DNA of 64,000 nt from Lithobates sylvaticus. Lineage: Eukaryota > Chordata > Amphibia > Anura > Ranidae. Position numbers and translations under genes: made by a program. The stretch lies in NCBI GenBank assembly GCA_028564925.1, contig CM053028.1:444900022-444964021 (forward strand), read 5' to 3'. Shown in pieces: positions 45,600 to 56,323 of the stretch. Position 1 is the first letter of the stretch. Each line of letters starts with the position of its first letter. Below the pieces are notes generated by a model. It was not told the DNA's origin. It worked only from the letters and a program-made list of their open reading frames with translations, and did not search any database.

Positions 45600-47552
45600 G
45601 AGGGTGTGTAGCTGAGCGACGGCGGCTGAAATAGATTCCCGGGACGCCGCCTGAACTGCTGCCGTCCAGAGCGACGGTACCCAACGTTGACGATAACAAG
45701 AGGCGATAGTGACTTAAGTCGACTGACGTGACAGCTGTGGAAACAAATAACAGACGACAATACAAATAACTGAAATGACATGTTGCCTTAACTGAAATGA
45801 ACATCCCGTGACAGGGCCCGGCCCGGTCGTACCGTATGGGGGTGGCTGTGAGCCGGACTCTGGAGCACGTACAGAAATGAGGCAACCGTGAAATGAGGCC
45901 AACTGCCTGGGTTCGCTGGGGCCGAACTGTGACATGCTGGCTGCCACCGGGTCCGACTCCAAGTGCTACGGCATGCTTTGGAACGCAAGCACACGTGTGC
46001 CAGCGACCTCGATCATCATGCCACTGTCTAGTGACTGAACGCCCTTTCTCTCTTTTTATTTTTTATTTTTTTGTAGAAATGCGGCCGGCCTAGGGCACGC
46101 CGACGCGAATTCGTACAGGGAGGTGACCAATTAACGCCGGGGCGTGGTAAGGTGACATAGAAATGATATAACATGACAAGGACAAGAATCAAAGTGTCTC
46201 TTTTTTTTTTTTTTTTTTTTTTGCGATTCCGTCCCTGGCGCATGTATAGAAATGAGGCCGGCCTAGGGCACGCCGACACTAATTAGTGCGGGGAAGTGAC
46301 TGTATTCATGCCGGGCGTGGTAAGGTGACAGAAATGACATACCATGACAGGGGCAAGAATCAAGAATGTACGCAACCTGTGATGCGATTCCGCCCTTGGC
46401 GCATGTACCGAAATGAGGCCGGGTAGTCGTGCGTCTGGATCGCCCCGACCGGAGCATCTATGGATGCGACCGGACCTACCCAGAGGTATGGTGACCGAAA
46501 TGAAACCATGACAAAGACTAGATTACAACAAACCGAGCAATTTGTAACCGAATCTAATCTCTGGAGCATGTATAGAAATGAGGCCGAGCGGCTATGCGAA
46601 TCAGTGCGAACCGATGCATCCCGGATGCGACCGGATTCAGACCGATACGTGGCCGATGACCGATATCATGCCAAAGACTGGACTCGAGCCCGCATCCGTA
46701 CGAGCGGTGGGCCAAACTCTGAAACATGTATGGTAATACGGCCGTAACCTGGGTACCCCGAGACAAATCCGTGCCTAAGTGCGACATGACTTGAATCTTG
46801 AGTGCGGCCAGGATCGAAATGATGGCATGAACACCCTGTTAACTGATGCGAAATGACTTAGCATGACCGAATGGCCTGATACGTTAGCCACGTTTGAAAT
46901 GACGAAATGATTGCCATGCTAATACATGAAATGTTTCGACACGGTCAAAGTGATTCGTACAATTAACATGCCAACAGCGATTCGGAATGCAAATAGCGAT
47001 TCGGCACGCTTGCTGGCATAACCGATTTGAATAATATGACAGGACATGAACGATGCGTGTGAGTGCGAACGGCACCCGTGCGTGAGCCAAGTTTGAACGA
47101 TTCAAAGACTGCGTAATACGACCGCGTAAGGGGAACTCTTGAGTGCCGGATGCGGCATCGGTCGGAGTGTCATGGCGGGCAGCCCTGAATGTGCGTGCCG
47201 CTAGGTGGCTCCCGATCGTGTACAACCAAAAACGTGCGTGTAACTGTTTAAGTTTTCGAGACAAGCGGTGCGTGGTTCGTGAGCTACGCAGACCACAGTT
47301 TAGTGACATGATAAGCAGTGCATGAGAACGTAAAACATGGGAGCCGAAGCCCTACCTGCGACAGCCGAACCAGACTCTTTGTACGGAACTGCGACTCGGC
47401 GACACGAGTGCGACACGCAGGGACAACACGACTTACGAACGCGGAACGCGGAACTGCAACAAAGGAGACGGATAGACGAAAACGGAGCTCACGAACCGGC
47501 ACCAGCAGCGCTTGTCTTGAACGAGTCGGTCCTAGATGTCTGACGTATCAGA
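45600..47552 (-). other. Ngaro leader, no long frame
   Basis: About 1.95 kb between A1 and the Gag-like frame. Rich in GAAATGAC and CGATTCG words, with unusually high CpG content compared with flanking intergenic DNA and two long T runs (46062, 46201). No coding frame of note. Confidence 0.6.
45840..46750 (-). repeat. ~160-bp tandem repeats in Ngaro leader
   Basis: The word GCATGTATAGAAATGAGGCC and variants recur near 45865, 46072, 46240, 46400, 46565 and 46722. From the second onward they are about 160-166 bp apart, with shared following text (GGCCTAGGGCACGCCGACAC). Copies near the centre are most alike; outer ones are diverged. Confidence 0.7.
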
Positions 47553-47656
47553 TATCACGCACAGGAAACCGACAAAGACCGGCGGCCTTTGGGCTGCTTA
47601 AATACCCTCCGGGCTCCTCCCATAACTTCAGGCCGGTACCCGGCCTTCCAATTTAT
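47553..47656 (-). repeat. Ngaro split direct repeat A1
   Basis: TATCACGCACAGGAAACC ... GGCCTTCCAATTTAT; identical by eye to A2 at 41920-42023. Contains GGCTGCTTAAATACCC, a TATA-like region near the element's 5' end. Confidence 0.85.
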
Positions 47657-47880
47657 CACTACGGTCACCAAAACCAATGAGCCCAATGGAAGACTTCTCC
47701 TCTATTTTTGTTCTGGTGACAACTCAAAATGTGGGATTCTTTTCAAATTCACTCTTGATAACAGCCAATAGGACAAATACAGAAGGAGAATCTCCCTAAT
47801 GGGGTCCCAGACAGCAATAAAACCTGACTGGTGTTCCATTTGCTCTCCAGTCTGTCCATAACAAAAAAAAAAAGTTTTGC

Positions 47881-49324
47881 CTTTTAGCTATTTTTTATCT
47901 CAAAAAGAAGCTTATTGAGAAACACAATGTATAAAACAAAAATTACAGTTGCCAGAAAACATTAACTTGACACGGTTCCATACACCAGCACCAAGAGGCA
48001 CACACCTGCCTGCAGGGTCTAACAGAAGCACCCCCACCTTAAGTTCAAGTCTGCAGTATACTGTCACCTATCATGTTGATTCACATTGACAATAGCTTTA
48101 CAACAGCAGTCTATCCATAACCAAGTCTACTGGGGAAAGCCCTGGGGTATACAACCATGGTCTCATAGTTTGTTGAATTTGCTTGAGCATCCTCTGTGTT
48201 GGAAGATATACCTTTCCATACACAGGGTATCCCTTATCTGAGTGATCTAGGAGGGTCTAGGCTTTCCGGTTCCAGAGGGCCTTTAGAAGTTTCTTCAATT
48301 GGAAGATACCTAAGATACCCAGTAGACACCTTTTAGTTACTTTAGGTAGTATTACTTGTCTATCATTTCCAATCACAGTGGTATAATTGAAGAGAGTACT
48401 GTACTATTGTTTCTCCTCACCAGTAGTCAAAAGTTTTATACCAGCCTTATTGTGCCACCTTTGTACATAATAATATAATTTAGATCATGACAATGATCAT
48501 ATTCTCTGTTCACTAATTACAGTAAGCTAACACAAAGAAACAATTATCTTACTTTTCTTATTACACTAACCTTTCTATAGCAATAATGAGTCTTCCCATC
48601 TCTTGAGGAGACACTTCCTATCCTCATCCAGACCAGCTCAACAAAATTGGGTCCAAAGCAAGTATGGGACATGGGGCCGAAATGTCTTGTGTATTGCACT
48701 TTAAACTGCTGGCCTCTGGTTTCAATTACAAACATAATACCAACCCCATTTTTTTGGAAAAAAAAATAGGCCTTTATGTGGTAGCACTTAAAGTACGTGA
48801 TACAGTTGTCACCCAAAAAGAGGTCCCTGAAAAAGAACTATTGTCCTTACCTCTTCACTGCCCGTGACTCTTGTCCTTGCTTTCTTTAGAATTATTAGCT
48901 GTTGAAGAATCTTCTCTATTGTATACTTTTCTGTGTGCGTAGGATGCTGGATTTACCAATGTTATGGCTCCATCAGATGGCTTGTATGTCACTACAAGAT
49001 GAAGTAGTGATGAAAAATCTAGATGGAACCACAAAACACAGTAGGCACAGTAGGGGATCAGGGATCCAACAACCCTGGAAGTGTGTTGGATCCCTGATCC
49101 AACAGAAAACAAGATTTAGAAATTGCCAGCACTCCAATATATTCTTTTCAATGATTTATTGTTAAAAACTTCATGTCACACAGGTCAAATATCCAGTGTT
49201 TCAGATACTTACAGTGTCCTTTCTTCAGGGTGACTCAAGGATCACTGAGAAAGGGACCACGCAAGGCCCTGAAACATTGGCTATTTGACCTATGTGACAT
49301 GAAATACTATGCGCTACATAGTAC
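47881..49324. other. unidentified intergenic sequence
   Basis: No family recognised. 49052-49101 is a hairpin (GATCAGGGATCCAACA / TGTTGGATCCCTGATC). 49195-49285 has TTCTTCAGGGTGACTCAAGG-type text that recurs in vertebrate repeats. A - strand frame at 48855-49112 ends without known similarity. Confidence 0.3.
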
Positions 49325-49735
49325 TTAAAGTATAACTAAATGAAAAGCTTTTTCTTTTGTTTTGGACAGAATATAGAGAGATCAGTACACCTGCCAGTTT
49401 TTATTGTGGTCTGTGCCCCATTAAGGAGATCCCCCCTCTCTATTTGTCCTGTTTACCATTATCATTGAAAGTAAAAGTAAAAGAAAATCCCAAATTTTGG
49501 GTTGTCCGCAGAAAAGTAATAGAGGGGAAATCTTTGATTGGTGACCGGGGGTCCTCATGGGATTCCCTTAATTTTCAGGGATTTCCTCTTACTTCCTGTT
49601 TTGGCTATGGGACAGGAAGTGAAGGGAAATCTCCCCAATGGGGCACAGATGGCAAAAACTAACCAACAGGGGTTATAACCCTCCCTTATTCTACCCATAG
49701 TGAAAAGAAAAGTTTTGCCTGTAGCTCTACTTTAA
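49325..49735. repeat. TTAA-type repeat, family F, copy 3 (complete)
   Basis: 411 bp, TTAAAGTATAACTAAATG at the left, GTAGCTCTACTTTAA at the right. Shared text GGACAGAATATAGAG, TCCTGTTTACCATTATC and AAATCTCCCCAATGGGGCAC. Confidence 0.65.
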
Positions 49736-49751
49736 AGCCTAATTCTGCCAC

Positions 49752-50184
49752 TACAGACAGTCCCTGGATTACAAGCAAGATAGGTTCTGTAGGTTTATTC
49801 TTAAGTTGAATTTGTATGTAAGTTGGAACAGGTACATTTTTTAAGTGTAACTAAAGCCCAAAAAATTATATTTAAGTTTTTTGGATAGCATGGAGAAGGG
49901 TTAACACCCCTGTAATGTTTTGTTTTGCTGTCTGTACCCCTGTTCAAAAGATTTCACTTCACTTTCTATCCCTGTGACAATTGTATTTTGAACATTTTGG
50001 GTTGCCCTGTAAACAAGGATTGGTGATAAAGCTTCAGTGGAGACACCTTTTTCCATGATAACTCTTACAGGAGTAAAATTTCCCTTCCTAGGGGTAGATT
50101 TTCTCTCACTTCCTGTTGTCTCCCTCCGTTTGTAAGTATGAGTCGTATGTAAGTCGGATGTATGTAACTCGGGGACTGCCTGTA
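49752..50184. repeat. MITE with CAGNCAGTCCC ends, containing a fourth F fragment
   Basis: Left TACAGACAGTCCCTGGATTAC and right GTAACTCGGGGACTGCCTGTA are inverted ends flanked by TA, as in pogo/Tigger-type elements. 49841-50130 (TTAAGTGTAACTAAAGCCC, TTCCCTTCCTAGGGG) is family F sequence lying inside it. Confidence 0.65.
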
Positions 50185-50194
50185 TGTGTGTGTA

Positions 50195-51840
50195 TACAAT
50201 ACTGTTCAAAACTTTTAGGCAAGTGTGGAAAAAATGCTGTAAATTAAGAATGCTTTCAGAAATAGAAGTGTTAACCAGGTGCGGATCGCTCTATAGCTGT
50301 TATACTGCTACAGGGTGGCTGTGCTGCGCAGGATCACGTATATATACGTGATCCTGCACTTTTGGATAGTAAGCGTGAGTGTGCTAACTCCCGTTGTGAT
50401 TCTACACACCCGATGTCCGCCGACACCCACTGATCGTTCGGTACACAAGCAGAACGGCAGTCTATCTATATAAACAAGACAGATTGCCGTTCTGTCAGAA
50501 GGGAAAGACACGGATCCATGCCTTCCCCTAGTGAAAACACCGCCCACACTACACTAAAACATTAGCTAGGCACCCTGTTAACCCTTTAATCGCCCCTGAT
50601 GTTAACCCATTCCCAGCCAGTGTCATTAGTACAGTAACAGTGCAATTTTTTAGTACTGATCACTGTTTTAGTGTCACTGGTCTCCAAAAAAGTGTCACTT
50701 AGTTTCCAATTTATGTGTGGCAATGTCGCAGTCCAGTAATAAGTCGCTGATTGCTGCCATTACTAGTAAAAAAAAAAATAATAATAAAACATTCTATAAA
50801 TCTATCCCATAGTTTGTAGACGCTATAACTTTTGCGCAAACCATCAATATATGCTTATTAGTTTTTTTTTAACAAAAATAGGTAGCAGAATACATATTGG
50901 CCTAAATTGATGAAGAAATTCAATTTTTTATTTAATTTTTTTGGATGTGTTTTATAGCAGAAAGTAAAAAATATATTTTGTTTGTTTTTTCTTTAATTGT
51001 CAGTCATTTTTTGTTTATAGCTCCAAAAAAATGCAGTGGTGATCAAATACCACCAAAAGAAAGCTCTATTTGTGGGGAAAAAAAGAACAAAAATTTATTT
51101 GGGTACAGAGTTGTACAACCGTGCAATTGTCAGTTAAAGAAACACAGTGCCGTAGCACAAAAAATGGCCTGGTCAGGAAGGGGGGTAAATCTTCGGGAGC
51201 TGAAGTGGTTAATGGCTTATTTTTTTTATCAATTACCAAAATGCAAAGTAAATGAACAGAAGAGAAATTCAAATCAAATCAATATTTGGTGTGACTACCC
51301 TTTGCCTTCAAAACAGTATAAATTCTTCTAGGCACACAGTTTTTGAAGGAACTCAGCAGGTAGGTTGTTCCAAACATCTTGGAGAACTAACCACAAATCT
51401 TCTGTGAATGTAGGCTGCCTCAAATCCTTCTGTCTCTTCATGTAATCCCAGACAGACTCAATGATGTTGAGATCAGGGTTCTGTGGGGGTCAAACCATCA
51501 CTTCCAGGACTCCATATTCTCCTTTACATTGAAGCTAATTGTTAATGACATTGGCTGTATGTTTGGGGTCGTTGTTCTGCTGCAGAAAAAAATTGGGGCC
51601 AATCACACTCCTTGCCTGATGGTGTGGCATAATGGATACATATCTGCCTGTATTTCTTACCATTGATACACCATTGGTCCTGACCAAATCTCCAACTCCA
51701 TTTGCAGAAATGCAGCCCCAAATCTGCAAGGAAACTTCACCATGCTTCACAGTTGCCTGCAGATGCTCATTATTGTACCGCTTTCCAACCCTTTGGCAAA
51801 TAACTGCCTCCTGTTACAGCCAAATATTTGGTGCTCTGAT
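50195..51840 (-). mobile_element. Tc1 remnant (a), interrupted by a P element
   Basis: Left end ACTGTTCAAAACTTTTAGGC is a known Tc1 terminus. After the P insertion (50271-51211) it continues with antisense transposase: - strand 51535-51750 encodes HGEVSLQIWGCISANG and QQNNDPKHTANV, the glycine-rich box and second-acid region of a Tc1 transposase. The right end is lost where Tc1 remnant (b) begins. Confidence 0.8.
50271..51211. mobile_element. ~1-kb TTAA element, family P, copy 4, inside Tc1
   Basis: 941 bp between TTAA words: TTAACCAGGTGCGGATC at the left, GGGAGCTGAAGTGGTTAA at the right. It has a hairpin ACGTATATATACGT near 50335 and the conserved core GATCAAATACCACCAAAAG at 51041. The Tc1 text resumes immediately after the right TTAA. 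Confidence 0.8.
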
Positions 51841-51844
51841 GAAC

Positions 51845-52970
51845 TCCAGGCCCAAGAGGGTTAAGGCAGTGCTGGAAAATAATGGTGGCCACACAAAATG
51901 TTGACACTTTGGGCCCAATTTGGACATTTTCACTTAAGGGGTGTACTCACTTTTGTTGCCAGCAGTTTAGATATTAATGGCTGTGTGTTGAGTTATTGTG
52001 AGGGGACAGCAAATTTACACTGTTATACAAGCCGAAACACTCACTACTTTACATTGTAGCAAAGTGTCATTTATTCAGTGTTGTCACATGAAAAGATATA
52101 ATAAAATATTTACAAAAATATGAGGGGTGTACTCACTAGGGCTGCAACTAACGATTATTTTCATAATCGATTATTTGGCCGATTATTGTTTCGAATAATC
52201 GATTAATCGGTTAATAACCTTAAAAAAAAAGCGTGGTGTATAAATTTAGTTAAAATGTAAAGTTTAAAAAAAAAAAAAAGGCAATTTATTCTTAAATATC
52301 TCTATGCAGTGGTAAATATAAATAACCAACTATATGGTTAGGGAGAAAAATATTTAATCCACTCTGAGAATAACAGACAGAAGGGATACACTTTTTTTGG
52401 CCAATTAGTTGTTGGGCAGATTAAAAAACACAAGTTTCTGCCAAAACGCATTACATGCTTTTCTGCAGCTTCTCCATTGAAGTATATTGAACCAAAAAAG
52501 CACTGTTTTGCGTTAAAAAAAAGTCCATGACCCTTTCCAAACAGCAGCTGCTGAAAAAAGCATAGATGTGAACGTGTCCCATAGTAAACCATGTGAATGA
52601 ACTGTAGTTCGTTTCTGCAAAAAGCACCAAAAAACACATAGGTGTGAACCAGGCCTGAGACGTTTAGTAACATAATGGGGGTTAAAAAAACTAAAATTAG
52701 CCCTTATATAGGACAAAAACAAAGCAGATAATCACTACTGTAAGGGGTTCATTTTTTTTTACTGTAGAACTGTGAAAGTAATATTTACAGTAGCGATTAT
52801 TTGCACTTTTTGTACTATAAAGGGCTAATTTTAGTTTTTTTTTTTTTAACCCCATTATGTTACTGGCCGATTAATCGATTATGAAAATAGTAATCGATTA
52901 ATTTCATAATCGATTAGTTGTCGATTAATCGATTAGTTGTTTCAGCCCTAGTACTCACTTTTGTGAGATA

Positions 52971-52973
<3 letters not shown>
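51845..52973 (+). mobile_element. Tc1 remnant (b), right end, interrupted by a hAT MITE
   Basis: RVKAVLENNGGHTK (about 51855-51900) is the transposase C-terminus on +. Next comes the right terminal repeat (TACTCACTTTTGTTGCCAGC, TTTACATTGTAGCAAAGTG), interrupted at 52137-52950, ending ACTTTTGTGAGATACTG before TA. The N-terminal portion is missing; a fragment of the same family lies at 19588. Confidence 0.8.
52137..52950. mobile_element. hAT MITE with perfect 8-bp target duplication
   Basis: 814 bp, ends TAGGGCTGCAACTAACG and TTAGTTGTTTCAGCCCTA. GTACTCAC is duplicated exactly at 52129-52136 and 52951-52958, within the Tc1 terminal repeat. Sub-terminal ATAATCGATTA words repeat on both sides. 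Inner inverted arms near 52669-52709 and 52818-52862 (TAACATAATGGGG / CCCCATTATGTTA). It contains family H-like text ending GTGTGAACCAGGCCTGA at about 52400-52662. Confidence 0.85.

Positions 52974-53010
<37 letters not shown>
52974..53010. repeat. (TA)n microsatellite
   Basis: Eighteen TA units beginning at the TA target of Tc1 remnant (b), so the transposon probably inserted into or seeded the array. Confidence 0.95.
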
Positions 53011-53014
<4 letters not shown>

Positions 53015-53185
53015 TATTTTTTATTTTTTAAGTGTCCCCAGCAGGTTTTCAAAACAAAAAAGCAGCTCTGGCTGCAATACTCACTTATGCAGTAATTCCT
53101 TTCCACCAATAGATGTCCTCATGAGTCATTCAACCCAGAAGACTGAGGGCATCCTATGAAGTGCAGTACATCATAGATCTACCCC

Positions 53186-53271
53186 ATGGCATTGTACACT
53201 TACATCCCTGTGTCAACATGGCATTCTACACTTACATCCCTGTGTCAACATGGCATCCTACACTTACATAA
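53186..53271 (+). repeat. 32-bp tandem repeat, 2.7 units
   Basis: Unit CATGGCATTSTACACTTACA followed by TCCCTGTGTCAA. Adjacent copies are almost identical. Confidence 0.85.
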
Positions 53272-53386
53272 ACTGAAGAGACCAGAATTAACATAATCGC
53301 GATGTGCTATCACATTCAAGCTTATAAGCAGTAAATATAAAAAAAATATATGTATTGAGTTTTTGAGACTTTAGAGACTAAAGTCT

Positions 53387-53817
53387 TAAGCCCCATACAC
53401 ATGGTCGGACAATCCGCGGACCAGGTCGGTCGGATCCTGTCCGTCATACTTTGTCTGATGTTGGTTTTGCGTACACACGGTCGGACAAAGTTGTCGGAAA
53501 ATCCGATCATTCTGAACGTGGTGACGTTTGTTGCCTACGATGGGACTACGTAGAGGCTAGTAGCCAATAGCTTTGGTCTTGTAATGTGATCTGAGCATGC
53601 GTAGCACTTTGTCCGGTCGGACAACCGTACACACGATCGGATTTGGTGTGATCGGACCGGGTTGTCGGCAAATCTATCCAGCAGGAGATAAGACTTTGTC
53701 CGTCGGACAATCCGACGTACACTGTCCGATGGTGCATACACACGGTCTGATTTTTCAACAACATTGTCCGATCGGACAGAATCCATGAAAAAGTCCGACC
53801 GTGTGTATGGGGCTTTA
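53387..53817. repeat. MITE, family R, copy 5
   Basis: Ends TAAGCCCCATACACATGGTC and CCGACCGTGTGTATGGGGC; near-identical to copy 4. Confidence 0.85.
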
Positions 53818-54504
53818 GTTGACCTGCTCTTAAAACTACCAGTGCCTTCTGTTTATCACTGAAGTCACAGTAAAATAATGAAAAGGTTTACACATCTGCT
53901 CAGTCTTGTGACAAACTGTTAATACAAAGTCCAATACATCAACCAAGAACATACCATATGCAAGATAAAGAGTGATAGAATGACCCATAAATATTCATGC
54001 CATCCAATATGAAATACATAATTTTCTACTTTTGTCGCCTTGGCAATTTATATTGTAATAGTTTAGCTTAGCAATATAGTACATGCTGTTCACACATTGA
54101 TTGGAGGCTATACCTGGATGCAATATATTTGATGTATTCTCTTAAAAAAATGGAGGAATGAAACCTTTTGTGAAGATCCAGTAAAGCTAATCCAGACCTA
54201 GGTATGCATAAGACACAAAATATCAGAATGCTGCTATCCATATTTATTTTATAGGATGCTTGGCTTAGTATTCCTGCATAAAATGTATGGGTTATAATAA
54301 ACAAAGCCAAACAGATTACAAAAAACAAAATAAAAAAAAACCTATGGCTATGGTCAGATATGCACTTTGCACAAGAGATGTGTTTTGTATTTTTTTTTCT
54401 AGCTTTATTAATACAAATGTATCACATTGTCACCTGATAGTGTTTTGGAAAGGGGGGGGGGTCAAGGTATGCAGCATCTTAGTACACTCTTTCTGACTTT
54501 ATTG
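53818..54504. other. no recognised feature
   Basis: AT-rich intergenic sequence; nothing identified. Confidence 0.35.
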
Positions 54505-54905
54505 GTAAGTGGTCTTATAGTCCCATGCACACAGGCATTTAAATGTATGCTCCAAATATGCTCGATTTTATTTTTGGCAGGAAAAAAAATCTCCAATAAT
54601 GCGTACGCATGCACATTTATGCACGTATGGAGACATGTTTATAGGCTTATGGAAATTACTAGCCAGAATATTAATTTATTCTAGCAATTGGAATACATTT
54701 ACCCTCATATGTATGCATTTATGTGTGCTTACGTGTGTAAATTATGCTCATAAGCTCCTCTCTGAATGCAGCTTTGGTGCGTTTTTTTTCCTTTAAACGC
54801 GGCCACATAGGCTAATGTAGAACTGCGCTTAGAGGCATTAAAAAATAAATGCTGCACCCCTATAAAAGTAGAATATTTTTATGCCCGTATGCATAAGGCC
54901 TTAAA
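54505..54905. repeat. MITE, H-like, degraded
   Basis: CCCATGCACACAGGCATTTA at the left and GCCCGTATGCATAAGGCCTTA at the right are loosely inverted. Interior GTATGCATTTATG and GCGTACGCATGC words. Confidence 0.45.
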
Positions 54906-54946
54906 TAAAAGCTGTATTGTCACATAACCACCAGGCTATTCTTTGT

Positions 54947-55014
54947 GCTGTACTGGATAGTTTATCTTTACTGTACTGGATAGTTTATCTTTACTGTACT
55001 GGATAGTTTATCTT
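54947..55014 (+). repeat. 23-bp tandem repeat, three units
   Basis: Unit TGTACTGGATAGTTTATC then TTTAC, three consecutive near-identical copies. Confidence 0.9.
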
Positions 55015-55495
55015 GCATTGACTTGATGTTGTGGTGTATCAGAGACGGTTCTTTCAGCCCCCTCGATAAATCAGGCATTTAAATTTAAAAGGAGTGAAAT
55101 AGCTGAAAGAAGGATACTGATTGGTTATGTATTGTCAGTTGAGTTCTAAAATGACTCCAGGAAATTCTGCATGATCCACATTAATCTATTAATTTATATT
55201 TCGGAGTTGCCAGATGACCTGTACAAAATGTAGCAACAGCATCAAATTCCATTGTGCAATGTTTGAACTGTCTTAGCTGCAAGATGTTTCACAAGGGCTG
55301 GTTGCAATCTGTTAGCCTTTTATAGGAGAAAAGGACACCTCTCAATATGTAGATACAATTCTTTTTATTCTGTAAGAACATACTTCCTAAATAGCCCTTT
55401 TATACCAGAAGCAAGTTTTTTTAACAACTTGCATACACATTTAGCATTCTTCTCTCTTTATACATATTGGAATTGGGAAAAGATGGATCATTCTT
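55015..55495. other. no recognised feature
   Basis: AT-rich intergenic sequence; nothing identified. Confidence 0.35.
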
Positions 55496-55610
55496 AAGCC
55501 TCATACACACTATTAGCTTTTCTGCAAATGTCCTCAGATTTACCAAAACCATATAATATGAGGTCAAACCTTAAGGCCGGCTTCACACTGGGGCGGTGCA
55601 GGGCGGCGAC

Positions 55611-56109
55611 TGTTCTGTCCATCAGATGGATATATTCTGATTATCTGCATTTGTGTTGTTGTAAATGACATTTAATGTTGTTACCTTTTATAGGAATCAT
55701 TTGCAGAGCTTAGGCGCCATCTAGCGTCCTTTTTTGGTATTGCTTCTGTGTGTATATTTTATTAATAAAGTTTATAACCTAGGAAGTACTTGGAAAGCAA
55801 AGTATTCTGGGTAAAGTCTCACAGGAAGAGACACATTCATCATGCTTTTCAGACTGCAAGAGGTCTTGTTTCAATCTCTTACCATCAATCCCTTATTGAA
55901 CTTAAAAAGTAAGTTTTACTGTCTCATATTGTACTGTGTATATTTGTCTTTGAAATGTATGCTAAATTTATGGGATATTGTACTTATCAAGGTTTATTCT
56001 TGTTATTTGTAGTTTCACCTAGCTTGTTCCAATAAACTGCGATCGAAGAAATATGGTATCATGTTTATGGGATAAGAATGGTTTAGCTGAATGTCCTTGA
56101 GACAGAACA
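55611..56109 (+). repeat. Bel/Pao 5' LTR
   Basis: 499 bp, TGTTCTGTCCATC to CTTGAGACAGAACA. Contains ATTAATAAAG and CCAATAAACTG, possible polyadenylation signals. Identical by eye to the 3' LTR. Confidence 0.93.
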
Positions 56110-56323
56110 GTGAAATTTTTAAGCTGACCTCTGAAGGGAAGATAAGCTGACTTCGGAAGTCTGTACAGCCTGGGGCTACACAGTACCATACAGTCAGAAG
56201 CCTTAAAGAAGCAGGCCTGTGGGAGGCAAAGCAAGCAGCCACGCTACACAGAGACGCGCTCTGTCAAGCAGCACCGACACTAGAACGGTCTCTATACAGC
56301 AAGACAGCTTCTTCCCCGCAGCC

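Larger units (their letters stand above)
41682..47656 (-). mobile_element. Ngaro-type tyrosine-recombinase retrotransposon fossil
   Basis: About 5.97 kb on the - strand. In coding order: repeat A1 (47553-47656), a leader with tandem repeats, a Gag-like frame, RT/RNase H, tyrosine recombinase, then B1 (42021-42148), A2 (41920-42023), a ~110-bp spacer and B2 (41682-41809). This A1-genes-B1-A2-B2 order of split direct repeats is the hallmark of Ngaro elements and differs from the inverted ends of DIRS1. A1 and A2 (104 bp) and B1 and B2 (128 bp) look identical, implying a young insertion. It is broken, with roughly two to three breaks. No LTRs and no DDE integrase, as expected for the family. Confidence 0.85.
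41536..47880. repeat. family F repeat split by the Ngaro element
   Basis: 41536-41681 starts TTAAAGTGTAACTAAAGG and 47657-47880 continues with AGAATCTCCCTAATGGGG, as in family F at 49325. The coordinates span the Ngaro insertion (41682-47656), which lies within this older repeat. Confidence 0.6.

Noticed and set aside
48902-49112. Possible exon on + after GTGTGCGTAG, or a short - strand protein tail
   Set aside because: Both frames read smoothly but match nothing I know, and the acceptor lacks a convincing pyrimidine tract. Without a homologue this is not supportable.
50945-51331. 128-codon frame on +
   Set aside because: Begins in the family P element and runs into the Tc1 remnant; only the P-core translation recurs elsewhere.
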